Part shown: in pieces, positions 28,170 through 37,580 of the stretch
Numbering within the stretch: position 1 is the first letter of the stretch
How the letters are laid out: each line of letters starts with the position of its first letter
DNA from: JABDGM01 sp963738665
Lineage (GTDB): Bacteria; Planctomycetota; Planctomycetia; Pirellulales; Lacipirellulaceae
DNA length: 64,000 bases
Assembly (NCBI GenBank): GCA_963738665.1
Contig: CAVTXL010000002.1
Coordinates: 620,001-684,000, forward strand
Reading direction: 5' to 3'
Position numbers and translations under genes: made by a program
The notes under the pieces: model-generated
Database searches by the model: none
What the model was told of the DNA's origin: nothing
Seen by the model: the letters and a program-made list of their open reading frames with translations, nothing else

Positions 28170-28889
28170 ATGAACCCTCCTGACGCAACCGACCTGGCGA
28201 ACCTTGAATTTGACGCGAGCACTTTCAGCGGGACGGCCCGCTTGTTCCCGCTGCCGAATCTGGTGCTCTATCCGCACGTCATGCAGCCGCTGCACATCTT
28301 TGAAGAGCGGTATCGCGAAATGCTCGAAGACGCCCTGGCTGGCGACAAACTGATCGCGATGGCGCTGCTTGACCCGGGTTGGGAAGAAGACTACGACAGT
28401 CGGCCGCCAATCGGCGAGTATGCCTGCTTGGGGAAGGTGGTCGCCCAGCGGAGGCTGAGCGACGGCCGCTATAATTTGCTGCTCCTCGGCGTCGCGCGGG
28501 TGCGCATTGTCCGCGAGCTCGAGCCACTGCGTTCGTTCCGCCGAGCGAAGGTCGAACTGGTGGAGGATATTTACGACTTCGCTTCCGAGGAGGAGGCCGA
28601 GCAGGTGCAGCAAACGCTTATCGCCGCGTTTCGCAAACATCTGCCCTGCGCTTGTCAGATGCCGGAACAGCTCGAAGACCTGTTGTCGCAGCATTTATCA
28701 CTCGGCCTGCTCACTGACCTGGCCGCCTATGCGCTGCCGCTCGATATTGCCGTCAAACGGCAGCTGCTCGCCGAGTCGCGAGTCTCGATCCGCGCCCAAA
28801 CGCTGCTCGCCCAAATCGAAAGTGGCCGGCTTGCCAAGCCTGCGCCTGCCAATGCGGCTAGCTTTCCCCCTTCTTTCAGCTTGAATTAG
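28170..28889 (+). CDS. Lon N-terminal-domain protein (LON substrate-binding)
   Basis: The product is 239 residues. The LON N-domain covers about 22-205: ARLFPLPNLVLYPHVMQPLH (start), IFEERYREMLEDAL, and LGVARVRIVRELEPLRSFRR. No ATPase or protease domain follows, so it is a stand-alone protein that could recognise substrates but not degrade them. The coupling to the DUF309 gene is close (7 bases). Confidence 0.88.
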   Translation: MNPPDATDLANLEFDASTFSGTARLFPLPNLVLYPHVMQPLHIFEERYREMLEDALAGDKLIAMALLDPGWEEDYDSRPPIGEYACLGKVVAQRRLSDGRYNLLLLGVARVRIVRELEPLRSFRRAKVELVEDIYDFASEEEAEQVQQTLIAAFRKHLPCACQMPEQLEDLLSQHLSLGLLTDLAAYALPLDIAVKRQLLAESRVSIRAQTLLAQIESGRLAKPAPANAASFPPSFSLN

Positions 28890-28986
28890 CTGCCGGGGGG
28901 CTAGACATTCCGTCTGGAGCGGCCGGTATTGTCGTACGTGGGGCCAAGCGACGAGCGGATTGCCTTTGTGTTATTTTGTCTTTTTG

Positions 28987-29004
28987 GCAGACAAGAATGT
29001 CTGC
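28987..29004. repeat. Small hairpin upstream of folE
   Basis: GCAGACA-AGAA-TGTCTGC is a perfect 7-base stem with a 4-base loop, 18 bases before the folE ATG. It may mask the start region, or be a fragment of an interspersed repeat. Confidence 0.5.
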
Positions 29005-29021
29005 CCCCACGAAACTCGATC

Positions 29022-29690
29022 ATGCCCACCACCAACATCCACAGAAACGCACGGTCCGACGCGGGCAGCCTGGCCGGCGAGATATCTGACGGCGACGACC
29101 GGTCGGCGCCGCCGGAGGCAGCGCCGGTCGACACAGACCGCATCGAACGCGCAGTCCGCGAGATCCTCGCCGCCGTGGGCGAAGACCCGCAGCGCGAGGG
29201 CCTGCGCGAGACGCCGGGCCGCGTCGCTCGTATGTTTGCCGAGCTGTTCTCCGGCTTGCGGCAAGATCCGCGCGTCCATCTGCGCAAGTTTTTCAACGAG
29301 AAATACGACGAAATGGTGCTGGTGCGCGACATCTCGTTCAACAGCATGTGCGAACACCACCTGCTGCCGTTTTCGGGTGTCGCGCATGTGGGCTACATTC
29401 CCAATGGCAAAGTCGTCGGCCTCAGCAAGCTGGCCCGCGTCATCGAAGTGGTTTCTCATCGGCCGCAGGTGCAGGAGCGTATGACCGAAGAAATTGCCGA
29501 CCTGTTGATCGAAGAGCTTGAAGTCAAAGGCGTGGCCGTCGTGATCGAGGCCGAGCATTCTTGCATGACTGTGCGCGGCGTCCGCAAGCCGGGCAGCGTC
29601 TGCGTTACCTCGGCGATGAAGGGCATATTTCGCAAGAATCTGTCGAGCCGCTCCGAAATTATGAATCTCATCTACGGGAACCGGAGATAG
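29022..29690 (+). CDS. folE: GTP cyclohydrolase I
   Basis: FolE converts GTP to 7,8-dihydroneopterin triphosphate, the first step to tetrahydrofolate and other pterins. The product is 222 residues from ATG 29022; the first 45 are a non-conserved extension. Zinc and substrate motifs are complete: FNSMCEHHLLPFSGVAHVGY, IPNGKVVGLSKLARVIEVVS, RPQVQERMTEEIADLL, and AEHSCMTVRGVRKPGS with the second zinc Cys. No frame break. The frame is open upstream but without homology. Confidence 0.95.
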   Translation: MPTTNIHRNARSDAGSLAGEISDGDDRSAPPEAAPVDTDRIERAVREILAAVGEDPQREGLRETPGRVARMFAELFSGLRQDPRVHLRKFFNEKYDEMVLVRDISFNSMCEHHLLPFSGVAHVGYIPNGKVVGLSKLARVIEVVSHRPQVQERMTEEIADLLIEELEVKGVAVVIEAEHSCMTVRGVRKPGSVCVTSAMKGIFRKNLSSRSEIMNLIYGNRR

Positions 29691-29691
29691 T

Positions 29692-29752
29692 GGGAAATGA
29701 CGAATGACGAATGACCAATGACGAACAATTTACTGTCGATCCGTCATTCCTG
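29692..29752. repeat. Iterated word repeat (ATGACGA type)
   Basis: Four ATGACGAA/ATGACCA words in a row (29697-29725) are followed by GATCCGTCATTCC, the reverse complement of the same word. It lies directly between folE and the next membrane protein gene. Confidence 0.7.
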
Positions 29753-29767
29753 TGTTGTTGGTTTCCC

Positions 29768-30514
29768 ATGTCGCTACTTGCCCAGTTCCTGCTTCGCCTG
29801 GCGTTCGGCCTGGCCGTCGGCATGGCGATCACGTCGTCGCGGCAGGTGAGCAGCGGGTACTTTCGCAACCACTTATACGTTACGCTGGGCCTCGCGACAC
29901 TGGCGGCCTTGGCGTTGGCGCATGTGTCAATGGCCGCTACGATCTGCTCGATTGTTGCCGCCGCATTGAGCTATGTCGGCACCGTGTGCTGGCTCTACGA
30001 AGCGCCGCGAGCGGGCAAAGCGGCACTCACGCTGGTGGCAACCGCCAGCCTGGCTGCGGCCTTGTTCGGCAGCGCGACTGGACAGACGCCGTCCGGCGAC
30101 GCTGCCAGCCTGCTGTGTGCGGCGGCGGTCGCGACTTCGGGCCTCGTTCTGGGAGTCACCACGGCCGCGATGCTTCTCGGCCATTGGTACCTCAACTCGC
30201 CCGGCATGGAACTCGCGCCGCTGCGGCGGCTCTTGGCCGTTGCCGCCGTGGCCATCCTGTTGCAGGCTGTCGTCAGCGGAATCGGCTTGGTGGCCCAATG
30301 GAATGCGGGACAAAACGTGCCACTGCATTGGGTCGGGCTCCGCTGGTCGTTCGGCCTGGCGGGCGTACTGGCCCTGCTCGCGATGGCTTGGCAAACGCTG
30401 AAAATCCCGAACACACAAAGCGCCACAGGCATCCTCTACGTGGCTGTGATTGGCGTCTTTGTCGGCGAGCTGGCGGCGAGCCTACTGTCGGCCGAGTCGG
30501 CATTTCCTCTATAA
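29768..30514 (+). CDS. Polytopic membrane protein of unknown function
   Basis: The product is 248 residues from ATG 29768; an upstream in-frame start would translate the repeat. About eight hydrophobic helices are visible, beginning SLLAQFLLRLAFGLAVGMAI. The protein is Ala/Leu-rich with a few conserved-looking loops (SSRQVSSGYFRNHLYV, GHWYLNSPGMELAPLRRLL). The spacing of His and Arg could suit a heme- or quinone-linked protein but no motif proves it. Confidence 0.6.
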   Translation: MSLLAQFLLRLAFGLAVGMAITSSRQVSSGYFRNHLYVTLGLATLAALALAHVSMAATICSIVAAALSYVGTVCWLYEAPRAGKAALTLVATASLAAALFGSATGQTPSGDAASLLCAAAVATSGLVLGVTTAAMLLGHWYLNSPGMELAPLRRLLAVAAVAILLQAVVSGIGLVAQWNAGQNVPLHWVGLRWSFGLAGVLALLAMAWQTLKIPNTQSATGILYVAVIGVFVGELAASLLSAESAFPL

Positions 30515-30609
30515 TGCATGATTCGTACTTCCAAACTTAGCTGAATTCGCAAGGCGACGGCATTGTGACTGAGTTCTCACGATTTCAGCCTCGTGAGACA
30601 CGAGACCCA

Positions 30610-31074
30610 ATGAACGCTACTTTTTCCTGTCCCGGTTGCCAACAATCCGTTCGCTCACCGCTGACGGCGGAAACGGCCGAATTGAAATGCCCTCATTGTG
30701 GGCAGCAGATCAAAGTACCGTCCGGCGCGATCGAAGGTGGGCACATTCACCGTTGCGTCGTGTGCCCCAGCAGCGAGCTGTTCTTGCGCAAGGACTTTCC
30801 GCAGCGGTTCGGCGTGGCGCTCGTTGTGCTAGGCTTTATCGGCAGCAGCATCGCCTGGGGCTACTACATTGTGTGGTTGTCATTCGCGATCCTGTTCGCG
30901 ACCGCGCTCGTCGACCTGGGCCTGTACATCTTCATGGGCGAATCGCTGACGTGCTACCGCTGCCATGCCCAGTACCGCGGCTTTCGCGAAAATCCGTTTC
31001 ACACTGGCTTTGATTTGGAAACCCACGAGCGCTACCGGCAAATGGCGGCGAGGATGAAAGCGGTGAATAAGTGA
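30610..31074 (+). CDS. Zinc-ribbon membrane protein
   Basis: The product is 154 residues from ATG 30610. A ribbon CPGCQQSVRSPLTAET...CPHCGQQIKVP (about 6-35) leads to a second Cys pair (HRCVVCPSSELFLRKDFPQR), two transmembrane helices (about 75-115) and a third Cys pair (TCYRCHAQYRGF). The layout resembles the zinc-ribbon protein at 12396-13103 in its first part. The function is unknown. Confidence 0.75.
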   Translation: MNATFSCPGCQQSVRSPLTAETAELKCPHCGQQIKVPSGAIEGGHIHRCVVCPSSELFLRKDFPQRFGVALVVLGFIGSSIAWGYYIVWLSFAILFATALVDLGLYIFMGESLTCYRCHAQYRGFRENPFHTGFDLETHERYRQMAARMKAVNK

Positions 31075-31146
31075 GCAGGTGAATACTTGAGTATGTTGCG
31101 AAACGAGGGCTAATACCTGCCCACTCACCGAACTGCTCAACTAGTC
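31071..31146. repeat. Quasi-palindrome of iterated words (GTGAGCAGGTGA type)
   Basis: The left arm GTGAGCAGGTGAATACTTGA and following GTAT is answered by TAATACCTGCCCACTCACCG and AACTGCTCAACTAG. The left arm starts inside the stop region of the preceding gene. Confidence 0.55.
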
Positions 31147-31160
31147 ACGCGCCCCACACA

Positions 31161-34100
31161 ATGTCTCCCGACCAACAGCGTATCGAGGAAGACCTTCGCG
31201 GGCTCGTCGCGGGCGACGTCCGTTGCGACGATCTCTTTACGCAGCTCTACGCCTGTGACGCGAGCATCTACGAGCTGCGACCGCTGGGAGTCGTGCGGCC
31301 ACGGAGCGTGAAAGATGTCGTCGCCACTGTTCGCTACGCGGCCGAGAATCATCTGCCGATCCACGCCCGCGGCGCCGGCAGTGGCCTCGCCGGCGAATCG
31401 CTCGGACGCGGGCTCGTGCTCGATTTTTCGCGATATTTCCGCCGCATCGTTGCCGACGACGGCGACCGCGTCCGGGTCCAGCCAGGCGTGGTGTTGAGTT
31501 CGCTCAATCGCTATTTGGCGCGAACGGATCGGGTCTTTGGCCCCGACCCAGCGATGCGGCACGTCACGACGCTCGGCAGCGTCGTGGCGATCGACGCCGG
31601 AGGCAGTCACTGGCCCCGCTACGGCTCGGCCCGCAGCCACGTGGCCGAGCTGGAGATTGTCACGGCTGAGGGCCAAGTCCTGCGCGTCAGCCGTCACCCA
31701 ATCGAAACAACAAAATCCGACACGAACGGGGTTGAAACAAACGTTCGCTCGGGCGACTCCCAAACTACGATGTCCAATCATCTCGGCGGGTCGCAATACA
31801 CCATCGGTCATTTGGTCCAATCGGTTGCCGGCCTGGTCCAGCGCCATGCCACCCTCATCGCTGAGCATCGACCCCAGAGCCTCGTCAATCGCAGCGGCTA
31901 CCGGCTGGATGACGTCGTCACGGACGGACAAGTTGACCTGGCCCGGCTGCTGACCGGCAGCGAGGGCACGCTGGCCCTGATCACCGAGGCGACCCTCAGG
32001 GTCGATTGCCGCCCGAACTACCGCGGCTGCGTCATGCTGCTGTTTGATAGTCTCGATAAAGCGGCCCGCATGGTGATCGAGTTGGCCCCGCTCGCGCCGG
32101 CGGCTTGCGACCTGATGGACCGCCGCCATCTCAACCTGGCCCGTGAGTCGGACATTCACTACGAGCTGCTTATACCTGGTGAGGCGGAGGCAATCCTGCT
32201 GGTCGAAGAGCACGCCGACAGCGCCGACGAGCTGCAGGCCAAGCTCAACGAGATCATCGATCTTGCTCAATACAAGACGGGCTTGGCCGCCGCGTCCCAC
32301 GTGGCCGACGATGAGGCCAAGTTCAAACTGTTCTGGGGTTTGGCGAGGCGTTTTGTGCCAACGCTCTATCGCCTGCAGGGGACGACGCGGCCAATCCCAG
32401 GCATTGAAGACATCGCCGTGCCTCCCGCGGCGCTGCCTGTATTCCTGCGCCACTTGCAGGATACGCTCAAGCGGCTGCAGGTGACCGCCTCCGTCTTCGG
32501 CCACGCGGGGCACGGCCAATTGCATATTCGTCCGTTTCTCGACCTGGCGAACTCGGACGACGTGCGGACGCTGGAAACGCTCGCCGGCGAACTTTATGAA
32601 AAGGTTTGGCTGCTGCACGGCACGATGAGCGGGGAACATGGCGATGGCCTGAGCCGCACGCCGTTTTTGGCTCGTCAATACGGCCCGCTCGTCAACGTGT
32701 TTCGCGAATTGAAGCATGTTTTCGATCCACACGGCCTGTTGAACCCTGGCAAGATCGTGCCGCTGGTGCCAACGCGGATGACGCAGCACCTACGCGCTGT
32801 AAGCGTGGCCCACAATCCGAGCGAGACCCCAGCGCTTGTCAGTGACGCGCCAAGTGCTGGCTCGCCCGTCGCCAGCGTCGGCGCGCCCCCCCAGCGGCGT
32901 TTAACGGCGTAGCGCCGATCCAGCTCGAGCTCGCCTGGCGGCCTGAAGAAATCACACATGCGGCCCGCGTCTGCAACGGCTGCGGCGCCTGCCGCGCCAC
33001 CAGCGACGTCCGCATGTGTCCGATCTTCCACCTCGCACCACGCGAAGAAGCGTCGCCGCGGGCGAAGGCGAACCTGGTTCGCGGCGTGCTAACCGGCCAA
33101 TTGCCGCCCGACACGCTGGTTGCCGACGCCTGCAAGGAAGTCGCGGATCTGTGCGTCCATTGCCACATGTGCCGGCTGGAGTGCCCGGCGAACGTTGACA
33201 TTCCCAAGTTGATGCTGGAGGCAAAGGCCGCATATGTTCGCACGAACGGGCAGCCCTTGTCAGACCGGCTTCTGATGCGGATCGACACGCTGGCTGCGCT
33301 GGCCGGCCGCCTGCCTGGTGTTGCCAATTGGGCTCTGGCGAACCCGCAAATCCGCTGGTTGCTGGAAAAAACCCTCGGCATCGCTCAGGGCCGTAAGCTG
33401 CCACGCCTCGCTCGGCGCAGCTTTTTGCGTCAAGCCGTAATGAGCCGCTGGCACCACCCTTCGCGTGCGGCCGGCGAGAAAGTCGTCTATTTCGTCGATA
33501 CCTATGCCAACCATTTCGACACGCTGCTGGCCGGGGCGCTCGTCGCCGTTTTGCGGCACAACGGAGTGAGTGTCGTCGTACCGAGGCAACAGCGATACGC
33601 CGGGATGCCGATGATCTGTCAGGGCGCGCTCGATTCTGCCCGCGATGCGGCCTCGCGCAACGTGCCCATGTTGGCTGAATACGTCCGTCGCGGGTACACC
33701 GTCGTGGCCACCGAGCCCTCGGCGGCGCTTGCGCTCACGCACGAATATCCGATACTGCTCGACGATGACGAAGACGCACTGCTTGTGTCGCAGCACACCC
33801 ACGAAGCATGTCACTATCTCTGGCAACTGCACAACCGAGGCGGCTTGAAACTCGACTTTCATTCGCAGCGCATTTCAGTCGGTTACCACGTGCCCTGCCA
33901 CCAGCGGGCACTGGGCGTCGGCTCTCCGGCCGAGAACTTATTGCGGCTCGTGCCGGGAACTCGCATTCACCGCGTCGAACGCGGCTGCAGCGGCATGGCC
34001 GGCCTGTGGGGCTTTAAACGACAGAATTATCGGGCCAGCCTGCGAGCGGGCCTGGAACTGATCGACGCGATGCGCTCGGGCCCATTCCAATTCGGCATGA

Positions 34101-34249
34101 CTGAGTGCAGCACGTGTAAGATCCAAATGGAGCATGGCACCCAAAAACCAACCCTACACCCCATCAAGCTGCTGGCGCTGGCCTACGGGCTGATGCCTGA
34201 GCTCAGCGCGGAGCTGCGGCCGCCCGGAAAGTCGGCGGTGACTCCATGA
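31161..34249 (+). CDS. Fused FAD-linked oxidase / Fe-S (GlpC-like) oxidoreductase (split at a C run)
   Basis: Two frames meet at a run of seven C (32886-32892); an eighth C gives one protein of 1029 residues from ATG 31161. The N-terminal half is a PCMH-type FAD domain (RPRSVKDVVATVRYAAENHL, GAGSGLAGESLGRGLVLDFS) and a FAD-oxidase C domain (HAGHGQLHIRPFLD, MSGEHGDGLSRTPFLA, LNPGKIV). The C-terminal half has two 4Fe-4S motifs (CNGCGACRATSDVRMCP and CVHCHMCRLECP) and CCG-type motifs (GCSGMAGLWG, ECSTCKIQMEHG). This resembles glycolate/D-lactate dehydrogenases. The donor (D-lactate, glycolate or similar) is not shown. moaD overlaps its end by 4 bases. Confidence 0.85.
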
Positions 34250-34491
34250 CAGTGCGCGTAAAACTGTTTGCCGCCGCTCGCGAGCTGGCAGGGCGCGATG
34301 AACTGGCAATCGATGTGCCGCCTCGGGTGACGATCGCCGATCTTCGCCAGGCGCTTATCGGCCGATTCCCGCCGCTCGCCACAATTGCTTTGGTTTCCCT
34401 CTGGGCGATCGACACCGACTACGCGACCGATAGCGACGTGGTTCGCGAGCATTCGGAGGTGGCCATGATTCCGCCAGTCAGCGGCGGTTGA
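34246..34491 (+). CDS. moaD: MoaD/ThiS-family sulfur carrier
   Basis: The product is 81 residues with the ubiquitin-like fold: MTVRVKLFAAARELAGRDEL at the start and the obligatory Gly-Gly end (IPPVSGG). This is molybdopterin synthase small subunit by family. The ATG overlaps the TGA of the oxidoreductase gene (ATGA), which suggests translational coupling. No moaE or moeB partner is adjacent, so the carrier could serve molybdopterin or another thiolation pathway. Confidence 0.85.
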   Translation: MTVRVKLFAAARELAGRDELAIDVPPRVTIADLRQALIGRFPPLATIALVSLWAIDTDYATDSDVVREHSEVAMIPPVSGG

Positions 34492-34873
34492 AGGGAAGAC
34501 AGATACGCAATGCTCAGGCCAAACTTATCATCGTACAAGTACAGTATGGACGAGCTCGACGACCCCCGAGTGGCAAGGGTGGTATCGACTCACGCCGCTA
34601 GAGCGCTGGCGCGAGTCGAACAAGCTGTGGGCGTTTTATTTTAGTGTGGGAGGTTCGCTTGATCGCGAAGTGAGATTTGCAACGTCCTTTCGTTGCTCTC
34701 TTCCAGCCAGGTTCAATACCTGTTGATGCTTGGCCAGGCCTGCGCGTTTTCCGGCGCACCCAAGTCTAGCAAGAACCTCGACGTGACAAGTAGCTGACGC
34801 ATCCGTGAACTGGAAAGACCGCGTGCAACAATGGCGCGCGCTGCAAGTCAATTAACGCCAAATCTCACTACGA
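34492..34873. other. Gap with a short gene remnant
   Basis: Apart from the possible remnant at 34510-34735, nothing is recognisable here. Confidence 0.4.
34510..34735 (+). pseudogene. Possible short hypothetical gene, frameshifted
   Basis: ATG 34510 opens MLRPNLSSYKYSMDELDDP; removing one C of the run near 34565 continues PEWQGWYRLTPLERWRESNK and LWAFYFSVGGSLD, a text that reads like a conserved short planctomycete protein I cannot name. The frame then degenerates. Low confidence. Confidence 0.35.
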
Positions 34874-35371
34874 ATGGTCACTGATTTTGTAAATGGCGCT
34901 TTTGGCGGCGACGCGCCGCAGCAGTCGATCGCATTGTATCAGATGGCTGCCCGCGCACTGCTGGTCTATTTTCTCGGCGTGGGAATTGTTCGCTTGGGCA
35001 AAAGCCGAATGATCGGCCGCGTCACCGCGATGGACATGGTGCTAGCTGTGATTCTTGGCTCCGTGCTTGGCCGGGCAATCACTGGCGGCGCGGCACTTTC
35101 GTCGACGTTTGTCGCGTGTATCATGATGGTCGGCGCCCATTGGGTGCTTTCGCGCATTGCAATCTATTCTCACTCGTTTGGGAACCTTGTCAAAGGGCAC
35201 TCCCGGCTGCTTGTCGAGGACGGCAAGATGCTGTTACCCGCGATGCGCCAGTCACATGTTTCTGAGCATGACCTGCTGGAAGCGATGCATCTCGAGGGCT
35301 TGGAAAGCCTGGACGAAGTCATGAAGGCGTTTAAAGAACGCAGCGGCGAAATTAGCATCATTCGCCGCTGA
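34874..35371 (+). CDS. DUF421 (YetF-like) membrane protein
   Basis: The product is 165 residues from ATG 34874. Three transmembrane helices (about 22-100) with RLGKSRMIGRVTAMDMVLAV between them lead to a C-terminal soluble domain (LVEDGKMLLPAMRQSHVSEHD to SGEISIIRR) as in the YetF/DUF421 family. The gene is on the same strand as leuC, 126 bases upstream of it. The function of the family is largely unknown. Confidence 0.85.
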   Translation: MVTDFVNGAFGGDAPQQSIALYQMAARALLVYFLGVGIVRLGKSRMIGRVTAMDMVLAVILGSVLGRAITGGAALSSTFVACIMMVGAHWVLSRIAIYSHSFGNLVKGHSRLLVEDGKMLLPAMRQSHVSEHDLLEAMHLEGLESLDEVMKAFKERSGEISIIRR

Positions 35372-35497
35372 ACCGTCGCTTCCTAGCCACTGTCTCTATT
35401 CCGGAGCTGCCGCTTTGGGCTACAATTATAGAGATAGAGTTTGAAGCGCCTTCCTTCCGACTCCACAGCCCTCGCAACTGATTGCCTGCGTCAACTT

Positions 35498-36903
35498 ATG
35501 CCCGCACAACCTCGCACCATGTTCGAGAAAATCTGGGACCAGCACGTCGTCTACGACGAGCCGGGCCGCCAGACGATTTTGTACATTGACCTGCACCTCG
35601 TTCACGAAGTCACCAGTCCGCAGGCCTTCGAAAGCCTGCGGCTGGCCCGCCGGAAGGTCCGCCGGCCCGAACGGACGCTGTCGACGGTCGATCACAACGT
35701 CCCCACTACCGATCGCGGCTTGCCGATCGTCGACCCGATCTCAAAGCAGCAGATCGACACCCTCCGCAACAACTGCCGCGAATTCGGCATCACGCTCTAC
35801 GACATCCACGACCCGCGACAGGGCATCGTCCACGTCATCGGTCCCGAGCAGGGCTACACCCAGCCCGGCATGACGATCGTCTGCGGCGACAGCCACACGT
35901 CGACGCACGGCGCCTTCGGCGCGCTCGCCTTCGGCATCGGCACGAGCGAAGTAGAGCACGTGCTCGCCACGCAGACGCTTCTGCAATCAAAGCCGAAGAC
36001 GCTTGAGCTTCGGATCGACGGCCGGCTGCCGGGCGGTGTGACGGCGAAAGACACGATTTTGTACCTGATCGGCCAAATCACAACGAGCGGTGGGGTGGGC
36101 TATTGCGTTGAGTACACGGGCGACGTCATTCGCGGTTTCTCAATGGAGAATCGGATGACGGTCTGCAACATGTCAATCGAGGGTGGCGCCGCGCCGGGCT
36201 GATTGCGCCGGACGATACGACCTACCACTACCTCCGCGGCCGGCCTCATGCGCCGGGAGCCGAGTTTGACAAGGCGGTCGAGCGCTGGCGGAAGCTGCCG
36301 ACTGACCCCGGCGCGAAGTACGACAAGTCGCTGGTCTTCGACGGCGCCGAGATCGAGCCGCAAGTTTCCTGGGGCACGAATCCTGGGCAAGTCGTATCGG
36401 TCGGCGGTCGTGTGCCGAAGCCAGCCGATTTTGGCGACATCAACGAGCAAAAGGCGGCCGCAAGCGCATTGGAATACATGGGGCTCGCTGGCGGTGAACG
36501 CATGGTCGACCTGAAGCTCGACCGCGTCTTCATCGGCTCGTGCACTAACGCTCGCATCGAAGATCTCCGCGCAGCGGCCGCAGCCGTAAACGGAAAAAGA
36601 GTGGCTGGCCACGTGAGTGCGATGGTCGTGCCGGGCAGCGGCCTGGTAAAAAAACAGGCGGAGAACGAAGGTCTCGACCGCGTTTTCAAAGACGCGGGCT
36701 TCGAATGGCGCGAGGCCGGCTGCAGCATGTGCCTGGCCATGAATCCCGACAAGCTCGAACCAGGCGAACGCTGCGCCTCGACCAGCAATCGCAACTTTGA
36801 AGGCCGCCAAGGCCGCGGCGGCCGCACGCATCTTGTATCGCCAGCGATGGCCGCGGCGGCGGCGTGTGCGGGGCATTTTGTGGATGTGCGGGAATCGAAT
36901 TAA
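35498..36903 (+). CDS. leuC: 3-isopropylmalate dehydratase large subunit (frameshifted)
   Basis: LeuC with LeuD isomerises 2- to 3-isopropylmalate in leucine synthesis. One missing C at 36188-36193 turns the conserved SIEGGARAGLIAPD into a stop; restoring it gives 468 residues, the normal length. MPAQPRTMFEKIWDQHVV is the start; the next ATG is 35519. Fe-S cysteines are in GSCTNAR and in AGCSMCLAMNPD. CGDSHTSTHGAFGALAFGIG and NRNFEGRQG are also present. leuD follows 56 bases downstream. A single-base loss in a C run of an essential gene is most likely a consensus error. Confidence 0.93.
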
Positions 36904-36959
36904 TCCAAGGGCGCGCCTTCGTAGATTCCCCTGTCACCAGAGCCAAAAACCGAATTCAC

Positions 36960-37556
36960 ATGAAACCCTTCACCACGCACACCGGCCGCGTCGTTACGAT
37001 GGACCGGGCCAATGTTGACACCGATCAGATCATCCCTAAGCAGTTCCTCAAGCGGATCGAGCGGACTGGTTTTGGCGAGTTTCTGTTTTGCGATTGGGCC
37101 CGCCATCTCGACGGCTCTGTGAATCCAGAATTCGAGCTAAATCGGCCGGCCGCCAAAGGCGGCAGCGTGCTGCTGACGCGGCGCAATTTTGGCTGCGGAT
37201 CGAGCCGCGAGCACGCACCTTGGGCATTGGAGGATTACGGATTTCGCGTTGTCATCGCGCCTAGCTTTGCCGACATCTTCTACAACAACTGCTTCAAGAA
37301 TGGCATGTTGCCGATCGTCCTCAGCGACGAGCAGGTGGAAGAGTTGTTTCGGCGGGCCGCCACCACGCCCGGCTATCGGTTGACGGCTGATCTGGAATCC
37401 TGCACGCTGTCCGACAATCAGGGCCTCTCGACTGCGTTCGAGCTAGAAGGCTTTCGCCGCCATTGCCTGCTGAACGGCCTGGATGACATCGGTCTCACGC
37501 TGGAACATGAAGCAACAATCGCCGCCTATGAACAGGCGCACGGAATTGCCGGCTAG
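36960..37556 (+). CDS. leuD: 3-isopropylmalate dehydratase small subunit
   Basis: LeuD is the swivelling small subunit that completes the LeuC active site. The product is 198 residues from ATG 36960 (MKPFTTHTGRVVTMDRANVD). NVDTDQIIPKQFLKRIERTGFG, NFGCGSSREHAPWALEDYGF and FKNGMLPIVL are all family hallmarks. The frame is intact. It is cotranscribed with leuC by position. Confidence 0.95.
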   Translation: MKPFTTHTGRVVTMDRANVDTDQIIPKQFLKRIERTGFGEFLFCDWARHLDGSVNPEFELNRPAAKGGSVLLTRRNFGCGSSREHAPWALEDYGFRVVIAPSFADIFYNNCFKNGMLPIVLSDEQVEELFRRAATTPGYRLTADLESCTLSDNQGLSTAFELEGFRRHCLLNGLDDIGLTLEHEATIAAYEQAHGIAG

Positions 37557-37580
37557 AACCCACTCAAACGGACGAAAGGA

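Noticed and set aside
28929..29021. Upstream start for folE
   Set aside because: The region translates a hairpin repeat and has no homology to GTP cyclohydrolase; ATG 29022 fits better.
31137..32789. A 550-codon open frame antisense to the FAD oxidoreductase
   Set aside because: It mirrors codon bias of the real gene; the sense strand has clear FAD-domain motifs and the antisense product resembles nothing.
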